DNA of 64,000 bases from Roseibium sp. MMSF_3412 (GTDB lineage: Bacteria > Pseudomonadota > Alphaproteobacteria > Rhizobiales > Stappiaceae). Location of the stretch: the NCBI RefSeq assembly GCF_030733265.1, contig NZ_JASHJI010000003.1, positions 487,997 through 551,996 on the forward strand. The letters are read 5' to 3'. The notes under the pieces were generated by a model. It searched no databases, was not told the origin of the DNA, and was given only the letters and a program-made list of their open reading frames with translations. A program made the position numbers and the translations under genes. Positions 46,118 through 56,125 of this stretch are shown here, piece after piece (positions within the stretch are counted from its first letter, which is position 1; each line of letters opens with the position of its first letter).

Positions 46118-46657
46118 CTATGCCCGGTCTCTGTTGAAATCAAACTCGAAATAATCCGACGTATCGTCGTAGGCCGCGAGATATCGCTGGCCTTTCGCGG
46201 TGAAACCAAGCTTCAGCAGCAAGCTTGACGACCGATGGTTTTCCGTATGCGTGATCGCGCAGATCATCGGCAGGTCCATATTTTCCCTGACGAAATCCAG
46301 AACGGCCTTGGCGGCTTCCCTTGCATAGCCCTTGCCGCGCGCTTCCTCGAGAAACGCGTAACCGAGATCCGGAACGTCAAGGTCATCGCGGACCACCAGG
46401 CCGCAAGCGCCGATCGGAGCGCCGGTTTCTTTCTGCTCGACAAGCCAGAGACCGACCTTGTGCTCTGCAAAATGCGCCAGGGTCTTGGTCTCAATGAAGG
46501 CGGCCGCGTCTGCGTCGGAACGGATACCTCGATCCGCGATAAACCGGTGATAGTCCGGTTCGTTCATGAGGGTATTGTAGAAGGACGCGTCTTCCACCTT
46601 TGGCGGCCGGAAAGACAATCGGCTGCTTTCCGGAACGGGTCCGCTGGACAAACTCAA
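46118..46657 (-). CDS. GNAT-family N-acetyltransferase (RimJ/RimL-like)
   Basis: A 179-residue acetyltransferase: RLSFRPPKVEDASFYNTLMNEPDY start, DLGYAFLEEARGKGYAREAAKAVLDF with the acetyl-CoA loop (A-R-G-K-G-Y-A-R-E-A), and ENHRSSSLLLKLGF at the end. Substrate unknown. Its ATG overlaps the end of nth by 4 bases, so nth and this gene are translationally coupled. Confidence 0.88.
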   Translation of the reverse strand: MSLSSGPVPESSRLSFRPPKVEDASFYNTLMNEPDYHRFIADRGIRSDADAAAFIETKTLAHFAEHKVGLWLVEQKETGAPIGACGLVVRDDLDVPDLGYAFLEEARGKGYAREAAKAVLDFVRENMDLPMICAITHTENHRSSSLLLKLGFTAKGQRYLAAYDDTSDYFEFDFNRDRA

Positions 46658-47469
46658 GCGACCTCACCTCTTTCGACCATTGCCTTCGTGCGCACGGCAA
46701 TTTCCGGGATTGCATCGAACAGTTCCTTTTCCGGGCTTCTGCACAGGTCATAGATGACACAGCGCCTGCATTCCGGTTTGCGTGCCTTGCAGATGTAGCG
46801 TCCGTGAAGGATCAGCCAGTGATGCGCATGCAGGGAAAACTCCTTCGGAACGGCTTTTTCCATGGCCTTTTCGACATCGAGCGGTGTCTTGCCCGGCGCA
46901 ATGCCGACCCTGTTGCCGAGACGGAAGAGGTGCGTATCAACGGCAATCGTCGGATGACCGAAATAGATATTGAGAACCACATTGGCGGTCTTGCGCCCGA
47001 CACCCGGAAGGGTCTCAAGCGCTTCCCTGTCTTCAGGCACGGTGCCGCCGTGATCCCGGATCAGTTGCTCGGACAGCAGGATGACGTTTTTTGCCTTGTT
47101 CTTGTAGAGGCCGATCGTCTTGATTTCCTCCCGCACGCGGTCTTCCCCAAGCGCCAGCATTTTCTCGGGCGTATCGGCGATCTGAAAGAGATTTTTCGTG
47201 GCGCGGTTCACCCCGACATCGGTTGCCTGTGCCGACAGGACCACGGCGACCAGCAGCGTGTAGGCGTTCACGTAGTCGAGTTCGCCCTCCGGTTCGGGGT
47301 TGTCGGCGTGGAACCTCTGGAAAATCGCGTAGGTCTCGGCCTTGGTGTAGCGCGAGCGCTTCAGCACCTTGCCGGGATTGTCCACGGAAGGCGTTTTCTT
47401 CCTGGCTTGCTTTGCCTTTGCTGGCCGTTTTTGGGATTTGCGGGCGGCGGGGCTCTTTGCTTGGGTCAT
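46654..47469 (-). CDS. nth: Endonuclease III
   Basis: DNA glycosylase/AP lyase for oxidised pyrimidines. The 271-residue protein has a Lys/Ala-rich N-terminal extension (about 40 residues), the helix-hairpin-helix LPGVGRKTANVVL, TIAVDTHLFRLGNRVG with the catalytic Asp, and the 4Fe-4S cluster site C-x6-C-x2-C-x5-C (CKARKPECRRCVIYDLC). The ATG at 47469 has GAGAG 5 bases upstream. Two further in-frame starts upstream would overlap the divergent gene. It is divergent from the DUF2244 gene with 22 bases between starts. Confidence 0.95.
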   Translation of the reverse strand: MTQAKSPAARKSQKRPAKAKQARKKTPSVDNPGKVLKRSRYTKAETYAIFQRFHADNPEPEGELDYVNAYTLLVAVVLSAQATDVGVNRATKNLFQIADTPEKMLALGEDRVREEIKTIGLYKNKAKNVILLSEQLIRDHGGTVPEDREALETLPGVGRKTANVVLNIYFGHPTIAVDTHLFRLGNRVGIAPGKTPLDVEKAMEKAVPKEFSLHAHHWLILHGRYICKARKPECRRCVIYDLCRSPEKELFDAIPEIAVRTKAMVERGEVA

Positions 47470-47477
47470 GAACTCTC

Positions 47478-47483
47478 TATAAT
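47478..47483 (+). promoter_or_regulatory. -10 element for a leaderless DUF2244 transcript
   Basis: A perfect TATAAT whose last base is 8 bases from the A of the DUF2244 ATG, so transcription would start at or next to that A. The -35 is weak (CTTTGC-like). Confidence 0.45.
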
Positions 47484-47491
47484 CAATCCTC

Positions 47492-48013
47492 ATGAGCGAG
47501 AACAATCCGAATTCCGAGGATAATGACCGGGCTGACGATCTGAACCGGCCTTTTTTCACGGCGGTGCTGACACCTCACCGCTCGCTGGGCCCGAACGGGT
47601 TCATGATCCTGATGCTGTGTTTCGGCGCGGTCAGCTTTGTCGCAGGTGTTCTCTTCTGGAGCATTGGCGCCTGGCCTGTGTTCGGCTTTTTCGGCCTGGA
47701 CATCGCGTTGCTCTGGTTTGCCTTCCGCATGAATTACAAGTCCGCGCGCACCCATGAGGAAGTGATTGTCTCCCGCAACGAGCTGATCATTCGAAAGGTC
47801 GGGCCCGGCAAGCGCTACCAGGAGTTCCGGTTCAATCCCTTCTGGGTACGGCTTTCAATCGACCGGATCGAGGACGAGGGCGTCGTCAGGATCACGCTGA
47901 CGAGCAGGGGTGAGAGCGTCGACCTTGGCAATTTCCTCAATCCGGATGACAGGACGACATTCGCCGGCGCCATGGCCAATGCGCTTTCGGTCGCCAAATC
48001 AGGCGGCGTTTAG
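47492..48013 (+). CDS. DUF2244 family membrane protein
   Basis: A 173-residue protein with two adjacent transmembrane helices (about 38-57 and 62-81), then a cytosolic beta-rich domain (VIVSRNELIIRKVGPGKRYQEFRFNPFWVRL, GVVRITLTSRGESVDLGNFL). This is the DUF2244 layout; function unknown, though it is conserved next to nth in alphaproteobacteria as here. No ribosome site is visible before the ATG. It converges on the MFS gene with a 4-base overlap. Confidence 0.9.
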   Translation: MSENNPNSEDNDRADDLNRPFFTAVLTPHRSLGPNGFMILMLCFGAVSFVAGVLFWSIGAWPVFGFFGLDIALLWFAFRMNYKSARTHEEVIVSRNELIIRKVGPGKRYQEFRFNPFWVRLSIDRIEDEGVVRITLTSRGESVDLGNFLNPDDRTTFAGAMANALSVAKSGGV

Positions 48014-49197
48014 ACGGTTTCCTGAGCTGTTTCCGGCTTCAGCCGAAGCGTTGCCAGCAATATCAGCAGGGCCACCACCGAAGATCCGGCGGCAACATAG
48101 AGCACGGTCTTGAAATCCGTGACGCTGGCGATGATGCCCATCGAGATACTGCCGATCATGCCTCCCAGAAACAGGCTGTTCATGTAGACCGCGGTCGCGC
48201 GTCCGGGTCTGTCGGGTGCAAAGCTCTGCACAAAACTGATCGAGACCCCGGCAAACAGTCCGTAGTAAGTGCCTTCGATGACGGAGGCGGCCATGACGTG
48301 CCAGAATTCGGTAACCTGCGCGAACAGGATCATGCTGGTCGGCGCCAGAATGGCTGCGATCATCAGAACCTGACGGATCCCGATGCGTTCGGCCAGCCGG
48401 ACGGACCAGAAGATCATGAACACCTCGACAACGCACTTGACCGACAGGGACAGGCCGGGTGTCGAGCCCGGCAGACCGATTTCCTTCACGAAAAACAACG
48501 GCATCGCGGAAACAAAAAGCGTGTTCGTGATGATGAACCCGAGGCAGGTGAGCCCCGCAATCAGCAAACGCCAGTTGACGGGCTCCTTGCCGGCGTCGCG
48601 CTTTTGCGTGCGCTCGGATCTGAAACCTGCGGGTACCGTGCGCCAGGTGAGACCCAGGAAACAGAGGCCGACGACGCAGGCGCTTAGGAACGTGGGGCCA
48701 AATCCCACAAGAGAAACGAGCGTGAAGGAAGCTGCGGGTCCGATCATCCAGGCAAGGGACACCATCATGCGAAGCCAGGAATTGATCCGCGCGACGTCGA
48801 GGTCGTTTCGTTCCGCATAGAGACGGGCATAGGTGAAAATCGTGCCCGATCCCATGTTCGCGAGCCCCATCAGGGGAGCAATCAGCAAAACCAGCATCAT
48901 AAGGCCGGACACCCGTGTCAGCAGCGCCGTTGCGACGATGAAGGCCGTTATCGAAATCAGAAGCAGCCGTTTGACCGGAAAGCCGTGATCGAGCCGCTCT
49001 CCCGCCCACCGGTTTGCGATCAGGGTGAGCGGCATCACCAGACCCGTATAGAACCCGACCTGCCACGGACTGGACCCGAGGCCTTCAACGATGAAAAAGC
49101 TCATCAGGGGGATCAGCGCGGATGCGCCAAGGCTCTTGATGAACTGCAACAGCATGATCAGCAACACCTGTCGGGGGAGTTGCGCTAGGGAGTACAT
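48010..49197 (-). CDS. MFS transporter, sugar/drug efflux type
   Basis: A 395-residue membrane protein with twelve hydrophobic segments. MFS features include GLVMPLTLIANRWAGERLDHGFPVKRLL, an A-like loop with its G-x-x-x-D-R/K-x-G pattern, and the second-half PDRPGRATAVYMNSLFLGGMIGSISMG. The closest class I can name is the general MFS_1 / sugar efflux group; the substrate cannot be told. The start codon has no strong ribosome site. Confidence 0.88.
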   Translation of the reverse strand: MYSLAQLPRQVLLIMLLQFIKSLGASALIPLMSFFIVEGLGSSPWQVGFYTGLVMPLTLIANRWAGERLDHGFPVKRLLLISITAFIVATALLTRVSGLMMLVLLIAPLMGLANMGSGTIFTYARLYAERNDLDVARINSWLRMMVSLAWMIGPAASFTLVSLVGFGPTFLSACVVGLCFLGLTWRTVPAGFRSERTQKRDAGKEPVNWRLLIAGLTCLGFIITNTLFVSAMPLFFVKEIGLPGSTPGLSLSVKCVVEVFMIFWSVRLAERIGIRQVLMIAAILAPTSMILFAQVTEFWHVMAASVIEGTYYGLFAGVSISFVQSFAPDRPGRATAVYMNSLFLGGMIGSISMGIIASVTDFKTVLYVAAGSSVVALLILLATLRLKPETAQETV

Positions 49198-49281
49198 TGT
49201 CGGAATCGCCGCAAGTGGGAGGGTCGGGCAGGTCCGGTTAGCCTAAACGCGGTTTTGGGCCGGGTCACGCAAAAAGAGCAG

Positions 49282-52002
49282 TTACTCCTCGATGCGCGTT
49301 TGCAGTGTTTTCAGCCTGTAGAGCGCATCAAGCGCTTCCCTCGGTGTCATGTCGTCCGGGTCGATCTCCTCCAGCGCGGTGACCACCGGGTCGGGTTCGC
49401 TGGATGTGTTAGGCGCGCTGGGCGGGGCCGCCGCGATGCTTGCAAAGAGCGGCAGTTCGTCAATCAGGCTTTCCGCAGGCGACCGGCGATCCTGTTCTTC
49501 CAGCTGGCTCAGCACCTGCTTCGACCGTTCGACCACCTTTCCGGGCAGCCCGGCGAGTTTGGCGACCTGGATGCCGTAGGAGCGGTCGGCTGCGCCGGGC
49601 ACGATTTCGTGCAGGAAGATGACTTCGCCGTTCCATTCCTTGACGGAAACGGTCGCGTTTGAAAGCCGGTCGAGCTTGGCTGAAAGCGCGGTCAGCTCGT
49701 GATAGTGGGTTGCAAACAGCGCCCGTGAGCGGTTGACCTCATGCAGATGTTCGATTGTTGCCCAGGCGATCGACAGCCCGTCGAAAGTCGCCGTTCCGCG
49801 TCCGATCTCATCCAGGATCACCAGCGACCGGTCGCCTGCCTGATTGAGAATGGCAGCGGTTTCGACCATTTCAACCATGAAGGTTGACCGGCCCCGGGCA
49901 AGATCGTCAGCCGCGCCCACGCGGGAGAACAGCCGGTCGACAATGCCGATTTGGGCCTGTGCCGCCGGCACGAAAGACCCCATCTGGGCGAGCACGGCGA
50001 TCAGGGCGTTCTGGCGCAGAAATGTCGATTTACCGGCCATGTTCGGGCCGGTGATCAGCCAGATATGACCGGTTTCCTCCGACGCATCAGGTCCGAGATT
50101 GGCGTCATTGGCGACAAAGCTGTCGCCGCCTGATGTTCTCAGCGCGCGTTCCACGACGGGGTGGCGGCCGCCCTTGATGTCGAAGGCGCGACTGTCGTCG
50201 ACAACCGGCCGTGAATAGTTTTCATCCTGGGCGAGCTTTGCCAGTGCCGCGGAAACGTCCAGCACGCCGAGACCTTGCGCGGCAGCCTTGATCGCGCCGC
50301 CCGCATCGATGATTGCCTGCGCCAGTTGCTCGAAAATCTCCAGTTCGATGGCAAGCGCCCGCTCGCCGGCGCTGGCAATCTTCGATTCCAGATCCGCCAG
50401 TTCGGTGGTGGTGAAACGCATGGCACCTGCCATGGTCTGCCGGTGAATGAAGCGTGCCGGATCGGCGGTCAGCTTTTCCGTCTGGGCGGTCGGGGCTTCG
50501 ATGAACCAGCCAAGCACGTTGTTGTGCTTGATCTTCAGCGATCTGAGGCCGAGCTCCTCCGAGTAATCCGCCTGCAGCCTGGCGATCACTTTGCGGCTTT
50601 CGTCGCGCAGCGCGCGCAGTTCATCCAGATCGGAATTGTAACCGGTGGCGACAAAACCGCCATCCCGCTTCAGGAGCGGCGGCTCCTCCTTGATTGCCGA
50701 AATCAGCTGGTCGCCAAGGGCGTGCGGTGCGTGTTCGAGGCTTTCGCGGGCCTCGGCGATTTCGGCCGGAATGTCTCCGATACGGGTCTGGTCGAGAACA
50801 GCGCGCGCGGCGGCAAGCCCCTGTGCGACACTCAGGATGTCGCGCGGGCCTCCGCGATTGAGCGCGATCCGGGACAGCGCCCGAGCCATGTCCGGCGCGC
50901 CCTTCAGCGTCTGCCGCAATCCTTCCCGCATGATTTCGTTGGCCAGGAAGTAGGCAACGGAATCGTGCCGTTTCTGGATGGCGTCGACATCGACCAGCGG
51001 CCCGGCAAGCCGGCTGGCCAACAGGCGTGACCCGCCTCCGGTGACCGTCCTGTCAATCGTGGCAAGCAGGGATCCCTGCTTTTCGCCGGACAGCGTGCGG
51101 GCAAGCTCGAGATTGGCTCGCGTCGCCGGGTCGATCAGCATGCGGCCTGCCCCTGCCTCGCGCACCGGCGGGTCGAGCGGCGGGCGCTCGCCCAGTTGCG
51201 TGCGTTCGATATAGGAGAGGATCCCGGCGGCGGCCGAGAGTTCCGCCCGGCTGAACGTCCCGTAGCCGTCGAGCGTTTTCACACCGAAATAGTGACCCAG
51301 CCGGTCGGTTGCCGTGGAACTGTCGAAAAAGGCGCGCGGGACCGGCGACAGGGCGCTTCCCGATTGTTCCGCCAGAAGTCGAAGCTCGCTCTCCTGCAGA
51401 AGCGTGTCCGCAAGGATCAACTCGCGCGGTGAGACCTGCGCCAGATCCGCGGCAAGGCGCTGCTGGTCCGTCTCCGCAACCTGGAACGAACCCGTCGACA
51501 TGTCGATCCAGGCCAGGCCGAATACAGCGTCATTGCCGAGAGAACCGCCTTTGAGACGGGTCAGTGCCATGAGATAATTGTTCGCGCCCGCGTCCAGCAG
51601 GCGTTCTTCGGTGAGTGTTCCGGGCGTCACCAGCCGGACCACGTCCCGGCGCACCACGGATTTTGAGCCACGCTTCTTGGCTTCCGCCGGATCCTCGGTC
51701 TGTTCGCAGACGGAAACCCTGTGCCCCTTGGCGATCAGTTTTTGCAGGTAATCGTCGGCGGCATGGACCGGTACGCCGCACATCGGGATATCGGCGCCCT
51801 GGTGCTTGCCACGTTTGGTGAGCGTGATCCCCAGGGCTTGCGAGGCAATCTCCGCGTCGTCGAAAAACAGTTCATAGAAGTCGCCCATTCGGTAGAACAG
51901 CAGGCTGTCCGGATTGGCGGTCTTGATCTCCATAAACTGGGCCATCATCGGCGTGACCTTCTGGTCTGCCGGGGCGATTTTCTGCGCGCTCTGTTCACTC
52001 AT
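49282..52002 (-). CDS. mutS: DNA mismatch repair protein MutS
   Basis: Recognises mismatches and starts repair with MutL. The 906-residue protein has the mismatch-reading [15 protein letters not shown] (Phe42 and Glu44 of the F-x-E motif), connector and lever domains, Walker [16 protein letters not shown] (about 645-660), [30 protein letters not shown] (Walker B) and FATHYHELT. The frame stays open another 1.3 kb upstream, antisense to maeB, but [20 protein letters not shown] is the natural start. Divergent from maeB over 135 bases. Confidence 0.97.
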   Translation of the reverse strand: MSEQSAQKIAPADQKVTPMMAQFMEIKTANPDSLLFYRMGDFYELFFDDAEIASQALGITLTKRGKHQGADIPMCGVPVHAADDYLQKLIAKGHRVSVCEQTEDPAEAKKRGSKSVVRRDVVRLVTPGTLTEERLLDAGANNYLMALTRLKGGSLGNDAVFGLAWIDMSTGSFQVAETDQQRLAADLAQVSPRELILADTLLQESELRLLAEQSGSALSPVPRAFFDSSTATDRLGHYFGVKTLDGYGTFSRAELSAAAGILSYIERTQLGERPPLDPPVREAGAGRMLIDPATRANLELARTLSGEKQGSLLATIDRTVTGGGSRLLASRLAGPLVDVDAIQKRHDSVAYFLANEIMREGLRQTLKGAPDMARALSRIALNRGGPRDILSVAQGLAAARAVLDQTRIGDIPAEIAEARESLEHAPHALGDQLISAIKEEPPLLKRDGGFVATGYNSDLDELRALRDESRKVIARLQADYSEELGLRSLKIKHNNVLGWFIEAPTAQTEKLTADPARFIHRQTMAGAMRFTTTELADLESKIASAGERALAIELEIFEQLAQAIIDAGGAIKAAAQGLGVLDVSAALAKLAQDENYSRPVVDDSRAFDIKGGRHPVVERALRTSGGDSFVANDANLGPDASEETGHIWLITGPNMAGKSTFLRQNALIAVLAQMGSFVPAAQAQIGIVDRLFSRVGAADDLARGRSTFMVEMVETAAILNQAGDRSLVILDEIGRGTATFDGLSIAWATIEHLHEVNRSRALFATHYHELTALSAKLDRLSNATVSVKEWNGEVIFLHEIVPGAADRSYGIQVAKLAGLPGKVVERSKQVLSQLEEQDRRSPAESLIDELPLFASIAAAPPSAPNTSSEPDPVVTALEEIDPDDMTPREALDALYRLKTLQTRIEE

Positions 52003-52137
52003 GTGAAATACGTAGCAAACCTTGGCCGCCATTCCACAAAAGGGGTATGCCATCTTGGCTTGAGGCTTCATTTTCCAGGGGATAAGGTCGGGACCCCGCC
52101 TCATCAAGAAGAGCGACGAAGAGGAAACGCCCGCGCC

Positions 52138-54420
52138 ATGTCCACCGATAAGTCTTCGCCGAAAACAAGCATCAGTTTCACCGACCAGGAAGCCCTGCAA
52201 TTTCACCAGGAGGGCCGGCCGGGAAAACTCGAGGTCACGCCGACCAAACCGATGGCGACGCAGCGCGACCTGTCGCTCGCCTATTCGCCGGGTGTGGCCG
52301 TGCCGGTGCTGGCAATCGCGGAGGATCCGAGCCGGGCTTACGACTACACCACGAAGGGAAATCTCGTTGCCGTGATTTCCAACGGCTCGGCCATTCTGGG
52401 CCTGGGCAATCTTGGCGCGCTCGCCTCCAAGCCGGTCATGGAGGGCAAGTCGGTTCTCTTCAAACGGTTCGCCGATGTCGACTCCATCGATCTGGAGGTC
52501 GAGACCCAGGATGTGGAGGAATTCATCAATTCCGTCCGCTATCTCGGCCCCTCCTTCGGTGGGATCAACCTGGAGGATATCAAGGCGCCCGATTGCTTCA
52601 TCATCGAGCAGCGCCTGCGCGAACTGATGGACATTCCTGTTTTTCATGACGACCAGCACGGCACGGCGATCATAGCTGCTGCGGGCCTGTTCAACGCGCT
52701 GCACCTGACCGGCCGGGACATGAAAACCACAAAGGTCGTCTGCAACGGCGCCGGTGCAGCGGGCATCGCCTGCATCGAACTGGTCAAGGCGATGGGTATT
52801 CCGCACAACAACATCACCCTGTGTGACACCAAGGGCGTGATCTACAAGGGCCGCGCCGAAGGCATGAACCAGTGGAAGTCCGCCCATGCCATCGAGACGT
52901 CGGACCGCTCGCTCTATGACGCGATGAAGGGCGCGGACGTTTTCTTCGGGGTTTCGGTCAAGGGGGCTCTGACGCCGGACATGCTGCGTGTCATGGCGCC
53001 GAACCCGATCATCTTTGCCATGGCAAATCCCGATCCGGAGATCACGCCGGAAGAAGCCGCCGCCGTCCGCGACGATGCCATCGTTGCGACGGGCCGGTCC
53101 GACTACCCGAACCAGGTCAACAACGTTCTCGGATTTCCCTACATTTTCCGCGGCGCGCTCGACGTTCACGCAACAACGATCAACGACGAGATGAAGGTTG
53201 CCTGCGCGCAGGCGCTTGCGCAGCTCGCCCGCGAGGAAGTGCCCGACGAAGTCGCCGCCGCCTATCGCGGCAACCGGCCGAAATTCGGGCCCGAATACAT
53301 CATTCCCGTGCCGTTCGATCCGCGATTGATCCATGCCATCCCGCCGGCGGTTGCCCAGGCAGCAATGGATTCAGGCGTTGCCAAGCGCCCGATCGTGGAC
53401 ATGGAAACCTACAAACATCAGCTCTCGGCCCGGCGCGATCCGATCGCAGGTACGTTGCAGCGGATCTTCAGCAAGGTGCGGCAGCAGCCGAAACGCGTCG
53501 TTTTTGCGGAAGGTGAGGAAGAGCCGGTGATCCGGGCGGCGGCGGCCTTCGCGGCGCAGGGCCTCGGCGAGGCGATCCTCATTGGCCGCGAGGATGAAAT
53601 CGCCAGCATGGCGCACCAGGCCGGCGTCGATATCGACCGTCCCGGCATTTCCGTTCAAAACGCGCGCCTGTCGGACCGCAATGCCGACTATGCGCAATAT
53701 CTCTACGGCCGCCTGCAACGGCGTGGATACCTGCTGCGTGACTGCCAGCGCATGGTCAACAATGACCGGAACTACTGGGGCGCGATCATGGTCGCCCGGG
53801 GCGACGCCGACGCCATGGTCACCGGCCTGACCCGGAATTATTCCGTGGCGCTCGACACGGTGAAGGCAACCATCGATCCGAAACCGGGTCACAGGGTCAT
53901 CGGCGTGTCGCTCGCCCTCGTGCGCGGGCGCAATGTCGTGATCGCCGACACCGCTGTCATCGACATGCCCAATTCCGAAGAGCTGGCCGATATCGCCGAA
54001 GAGGCGGCTCACGTCGCGCGCAAGCTCGGCTACGAGCCGCGCGTTGCCATGCTGGCCTATTCCACCTTCGGCCATCCGCGCGGCGAGCGGTCCGAGAAAG
54101 TCATCGAGGCGGTCAAGATCCTGGATCGCCGCCGGGTGGATTTCGAATATGACGGTGACATGGCCGCAGATGTGGCTCTGAATATGGACCGCATGGCGGC
54201 CTATCCGTTCTGCCGGCTTTCGGGACCCGCCAATGTTCTTGTCATGCCCGCCTTCCACTCCGCGTCGATCTCCACCAAGATGCTGCAGGAGCTGGGCGGC
54301 GCCACTGTCATCGGCCCGCTTCTGACCGGTTTCGACAAGTCCATCCAGATCCTGCCCATCGGCGCAAAGGACAGCGACATCGTCAACATGGCCGCCATCG
54401 CAGCCTACAACGTGTCTTGA
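52138..54420 (+). CDS. maeB: NADP-dependent malic enzyme with phosphotransacetylase-like domain
   Basis: Oxidatively decarboxylates malate to pyruvate. The 760-residue protein has an N-terminal malic domain ([57 protein letters not shown], the NAD(P) loop [20 protein letters not shown]), and from about residue 435 a phosphotransacetylase-like domain ([35 protein letters not shown]) that in this class is regulatory and sensitive to acetyl-CoA. The ATG has GAGGAAA upstream. It is divergent from mutS. Together with PpsR-controlled PPDK it would supply pyruvate and PEP. Confidence 0.96.
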   Translation: MSTDKSSPKTSISFTDQEALQFHQEGRPGKLEVTPTKPMATQRDLSLAYSPGVAVPVLAIAEDPSRAYDYTTKGNLVAVISNGSAILGLGNLGALASKPVMEGKSVLFKRFADVDSIDLEVETQDVEEFINSVRYLGPSFGGINLEDIKAPDCFIIEQRLRELMDIPVFHDDQHGTAIIAAAGLFNALHLTGRDMKTTKVVCNGAGAAGIACIELVKAMGIPHNNITLCDTKGVIYKGRAEGMNQWKSAHAIETSDRSLYDAMKGADVFFGVSVKGALTPDMLRVMAPNPIIFAMANPDPEITPEEAAAVRDDAIVATGRSDYPNQVNNVLGFPYIFRGALDVHATTINDEMKVACAQALAQLAREEVPDEVAAAYRGNRPKFGPEYIIPVPFDPRLIHAIPPAVAQAAMDSGVAKRPIVDMETYKHQLSARRDPIAGTLQRIFSKVRQQPKRVVFAEGEEEPVIRAAAAFAAQGLGEAILIGREDEIASMAHQAGVDIDRPGISVQNARLSDRNADYAQYLYGRLQRRGYLLRDCQRMVNNDRNYWGAIMVARGDADAMVTGLTRNYSVALDTVKATIDPKPGHRVIGVSLALVRGRNVVIADTAVIDMPNSEELADIAEEAAHVARKLGYEPRVAMLAYSTFGHPRGERSEKVIEAVKILDRRRVDFEYDGDMAADVALNMDRMAAYPFCRLSGPANVLVMPAFHSASISTKMLQELGGATVIGPLLTGFDKSIQILPIGAKDSDIVNMAAIAAYNVS

Positions 54421-54446
54421 GGCTTTTGTACGGTTCGCGCATCAGG

Positions 54447-54555
54447 GCTCCCCGATCCCGGCTCTGCGCTTCGCTTGGCCGGGATGACGATGGTCAGGTT
54501 GGTTTCAGCTTCGTCATCCCGGACGACTGAAAGGAGATCCGGGATCGGAGAATCA
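54447..54555. repeat. Left inverted repeat bracketing the GIY-YIG gene
   Basis: About 105 bases holding two hairpins: ATCCCGGC/GCCGGGAT (54455-54485) and ATCCCGGA/TCCGGGAT (54516-54545). It is the reverse complement of 54942-55055, by eye about 80 percent identical, with an exact stretch CGGCTCTGCGCTTCGCTTGG plus GCCGGGATGACGATGGT. Confidence 0.8.
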
Positions 54556-54581
54556 CAGAAGAAAGGCAACGGATCACTGAG

Positions 54582-55091
54582 GTGACAGCCTGGGTCTATA
54601 TCCTCGCTTCGCGACCCTATGAAACGCTTTACACCGGCCTCACGACAGACTTGGTCAGAAGAGTTTATGAGCATCGCGAGGGTCTCATTGACGGCTTTTC
54701 AGAAAAGTACGGCACAAAAACGCTTGTGTGGTACGAAAACCACATTGAAATTGCCGCCGCGATAAAAAGAGAAAAACAAATCAAGCGTTGGCGCCGTCGC
54801 TGGAAATTCGAATTGATCGAAAAATTGAATCCGGAATGGGATGATCTGTATCTCGCGCTGAACCGGCAGGACCGCGTCTGTTTTGGCCTGATCGCGAACG
54901 CCGCATGTGACATGCCGCAAGGCCTTGCCCATTTCGAGTTTCTGAGGCTTTCCGATCCCGGATCCTCGCTGCGCTGCGTCCGGGATGACGGAAGTCGGTT
55001 CAACCTCACCATCGTCATCCCGGCCAAGCGAAGCGCAGAGCCGGGACCGGAGAGTCGAGGTGTTCGCCCGCTTCTCACCGGGAACCGGTAA
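54582..55091 (+). CDS. GIY-YIG nuclease family protein (UPF0213-like)
   Basis: 169 residues starting at GTG. The first ~95 residues are a complete small GIY-YIG domain: AWVYILASRPYETLYTGLTTDLVRRVYEHREGL (the VYI and YTG motifs, Arg26/27, the metal-site region) and YENHIEIAAAIKREKQIKRWRRRWKFELIEKLNPEWDDLY, the signature end of the small single-domain group. Residues ~121-160 (SDPGSSLRCVRDDG, PAKRSAEPGPESRG) are translated from the right repeat and look like lost-stop read-through, so the functional protein may be shorter in relatives. Nuclease activity is inferred from the fold. Inverted repeats bracket the gene on both sides. Confidence 0.82.
   Translation: MTAWVYILASRPYETLYTGLTTDLVRRVYEHREGLIDGFSEKYGTKTLVWYENHIEIAAAIKREKQIKRWRRRWKFELIEKLNPEWDDLYLALNRQDRVCFGLIANAACDMPQGLAHFEFLRLSDPGSSLRCVRDDGSRFNLTIVIPAKRSAEPGPESRGVRPLLTGNR
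54942..55055. repeat. Right inverted repeat bracketing the GIY-YIG gene
   Basis: Holds the hairpins ATCCCGGA/TCCGGGAT (54955-54986) and ATCCCGGC/GCCGGGAC (55017-55047), in mirrored order to the left copy. It lies inside the 3-prime part of the GIY-YIG reading frame. Confidence 0.8.
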
Positions 55092-55137
55092 TCCGCGTCG
55101 ACGGGGATGGACAAGGAGAGCCGGACAAGGCGCTACT

Positions 55138-55162
55138 GGATCCCTGCCTGCGCAGGGATGAC
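55138..55162. repeat. REP-like palindrome D
   Basis: GGATCCCTGC ... GCAGGGATGAC with a 4-base loop; on the minus strand it reads GTCAT, arm, loop, arm, ATCC, the same frame as palindromes A and C. Confidence 0.75.
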
Positions 55163-55200
55163 AAGAAAAAGGAACAGCCTCGGCTCGATCGAGCGAAACC

Positions 55201-55977
55201 TCAATCCGCTGTGACCGCCTTGAGGCCCTCCGGAAGGGGTTTTTGAAGAAACCAGGCGCGCAGGGTTTCGGCATAGAGGTCCGGTTCGGTTGCAATCCAG
55301 CCATGGCCGAGGCCCGGGACGATGCGCGCGGTACATTGCGGCATTCCGGACTGAAGGGCCGGCAGCGACGACAGGATGGCTGGATGTTCGGTTTCGCCGG
55401 CGAGGACGAGTGTACGCGTTTCAATGGCCTGAAGGCCGATCGACACATCAAAGTCGAGGGCAAGCGAGCTGATCTTGCGCATGGTCTTTGACGAAGCGTT
55501 GGGCCGGCCGCCTCTCTGGCTGACGAGCGAGGGGTCATTGACGCCGAGCGACCGCGCCATCTTTTCCCGGTTCTTCCGGGAATTCATCATGAAGGACGAG
55601 GCATGCATCAACGCCCGCATGACCCCGGAAACCTCGATTGGTTTATGCTGAAAACCGCTGAACACGGCGCTTTCGACCAGGTGGGGGTGCCGCGCAAGCA
55701 GGCGGAAGCCGATATAGGATCCCATGGAGAGACCGGCGAGACAGACCGGATCGCCGCCGAGGCTGCCGACAAGCTCCGCAACCGCATCGCTTGCAGCGTC
55801 AAAATCGGTTACCTGTATCGCCTTTGACTGGCCGTGGCCGGGCAGGTCGGGGCAGACGCAATGGAAGTCGTCGAGTTGTTCTGCTGCCTGTTTCCAGATA
55901 CGGCCGTCGAAACCGGCCGCATGCAGAAAGACGATTGTTTTCTGCTGGTTTGGTTTTGACTGGCGATAGTGAAGCAT
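55201..55977 (-). CDS. Alpha/beta hydrolase fold protein
   Basis: A 258-residue hydrolase: TIVFLHAAGFDGRIWKQAAEQL (oxyanion HxxGFDG region), PDLPGHGQS, the nucleophile elbow LAGLSMGSYIGFRLL with Ser about 95, and the late catalytic histidine in GLGHGWIATEPDLYAE. A lactonase or esterase of the 3-oxoadipate enol-lactonase-like group is possible; the substrate is unknown. It is divergent from trpF (148 bases). Confidence 0.87.
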   Translation of the reverse strand: MLHYRQSKPNQQKTIVFLHAAGFDGRIWKQAAEQLDDFHCVCPDLPGHGQSKAIQVTDFDAASDAVAELVGSLGGDPVCLAGLSMGSYIGFRLLARHPHLVESAVFSGFQHKPIEVSGVMRALMHASSFMMNSRKNREKMARSLGVNDPSLVSQRGGRPNASSKTMRKISSLALDFDVSIGLQAIETRTLVLAGETEHPAILSSLPALQSGMPQCTARIVPGLGHGWIATEPDLYAETLRAWFLQKPLPEGLKAVTAD

Positions 55978-56125
55978 TCAATCTGCCTTCATGGTCTGAA
56001 ATGCGAATACGAAGCGGGAAACCGGACCACCGGGATTGAGTTGGCTGTTTTTGAGCTCCGGACGACGCAATAAGCGTAAAATCCCCTTTTGACAAACTGT
56101 TCCCCAGCGGCGATACCTCGATCCC

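Noticed and set aside
52003..53334. Upstream extension of the mutS frame to 1350 aa
   Set aside because: Antisense to maeB; the natural MutS N-terminus begins at 52002.
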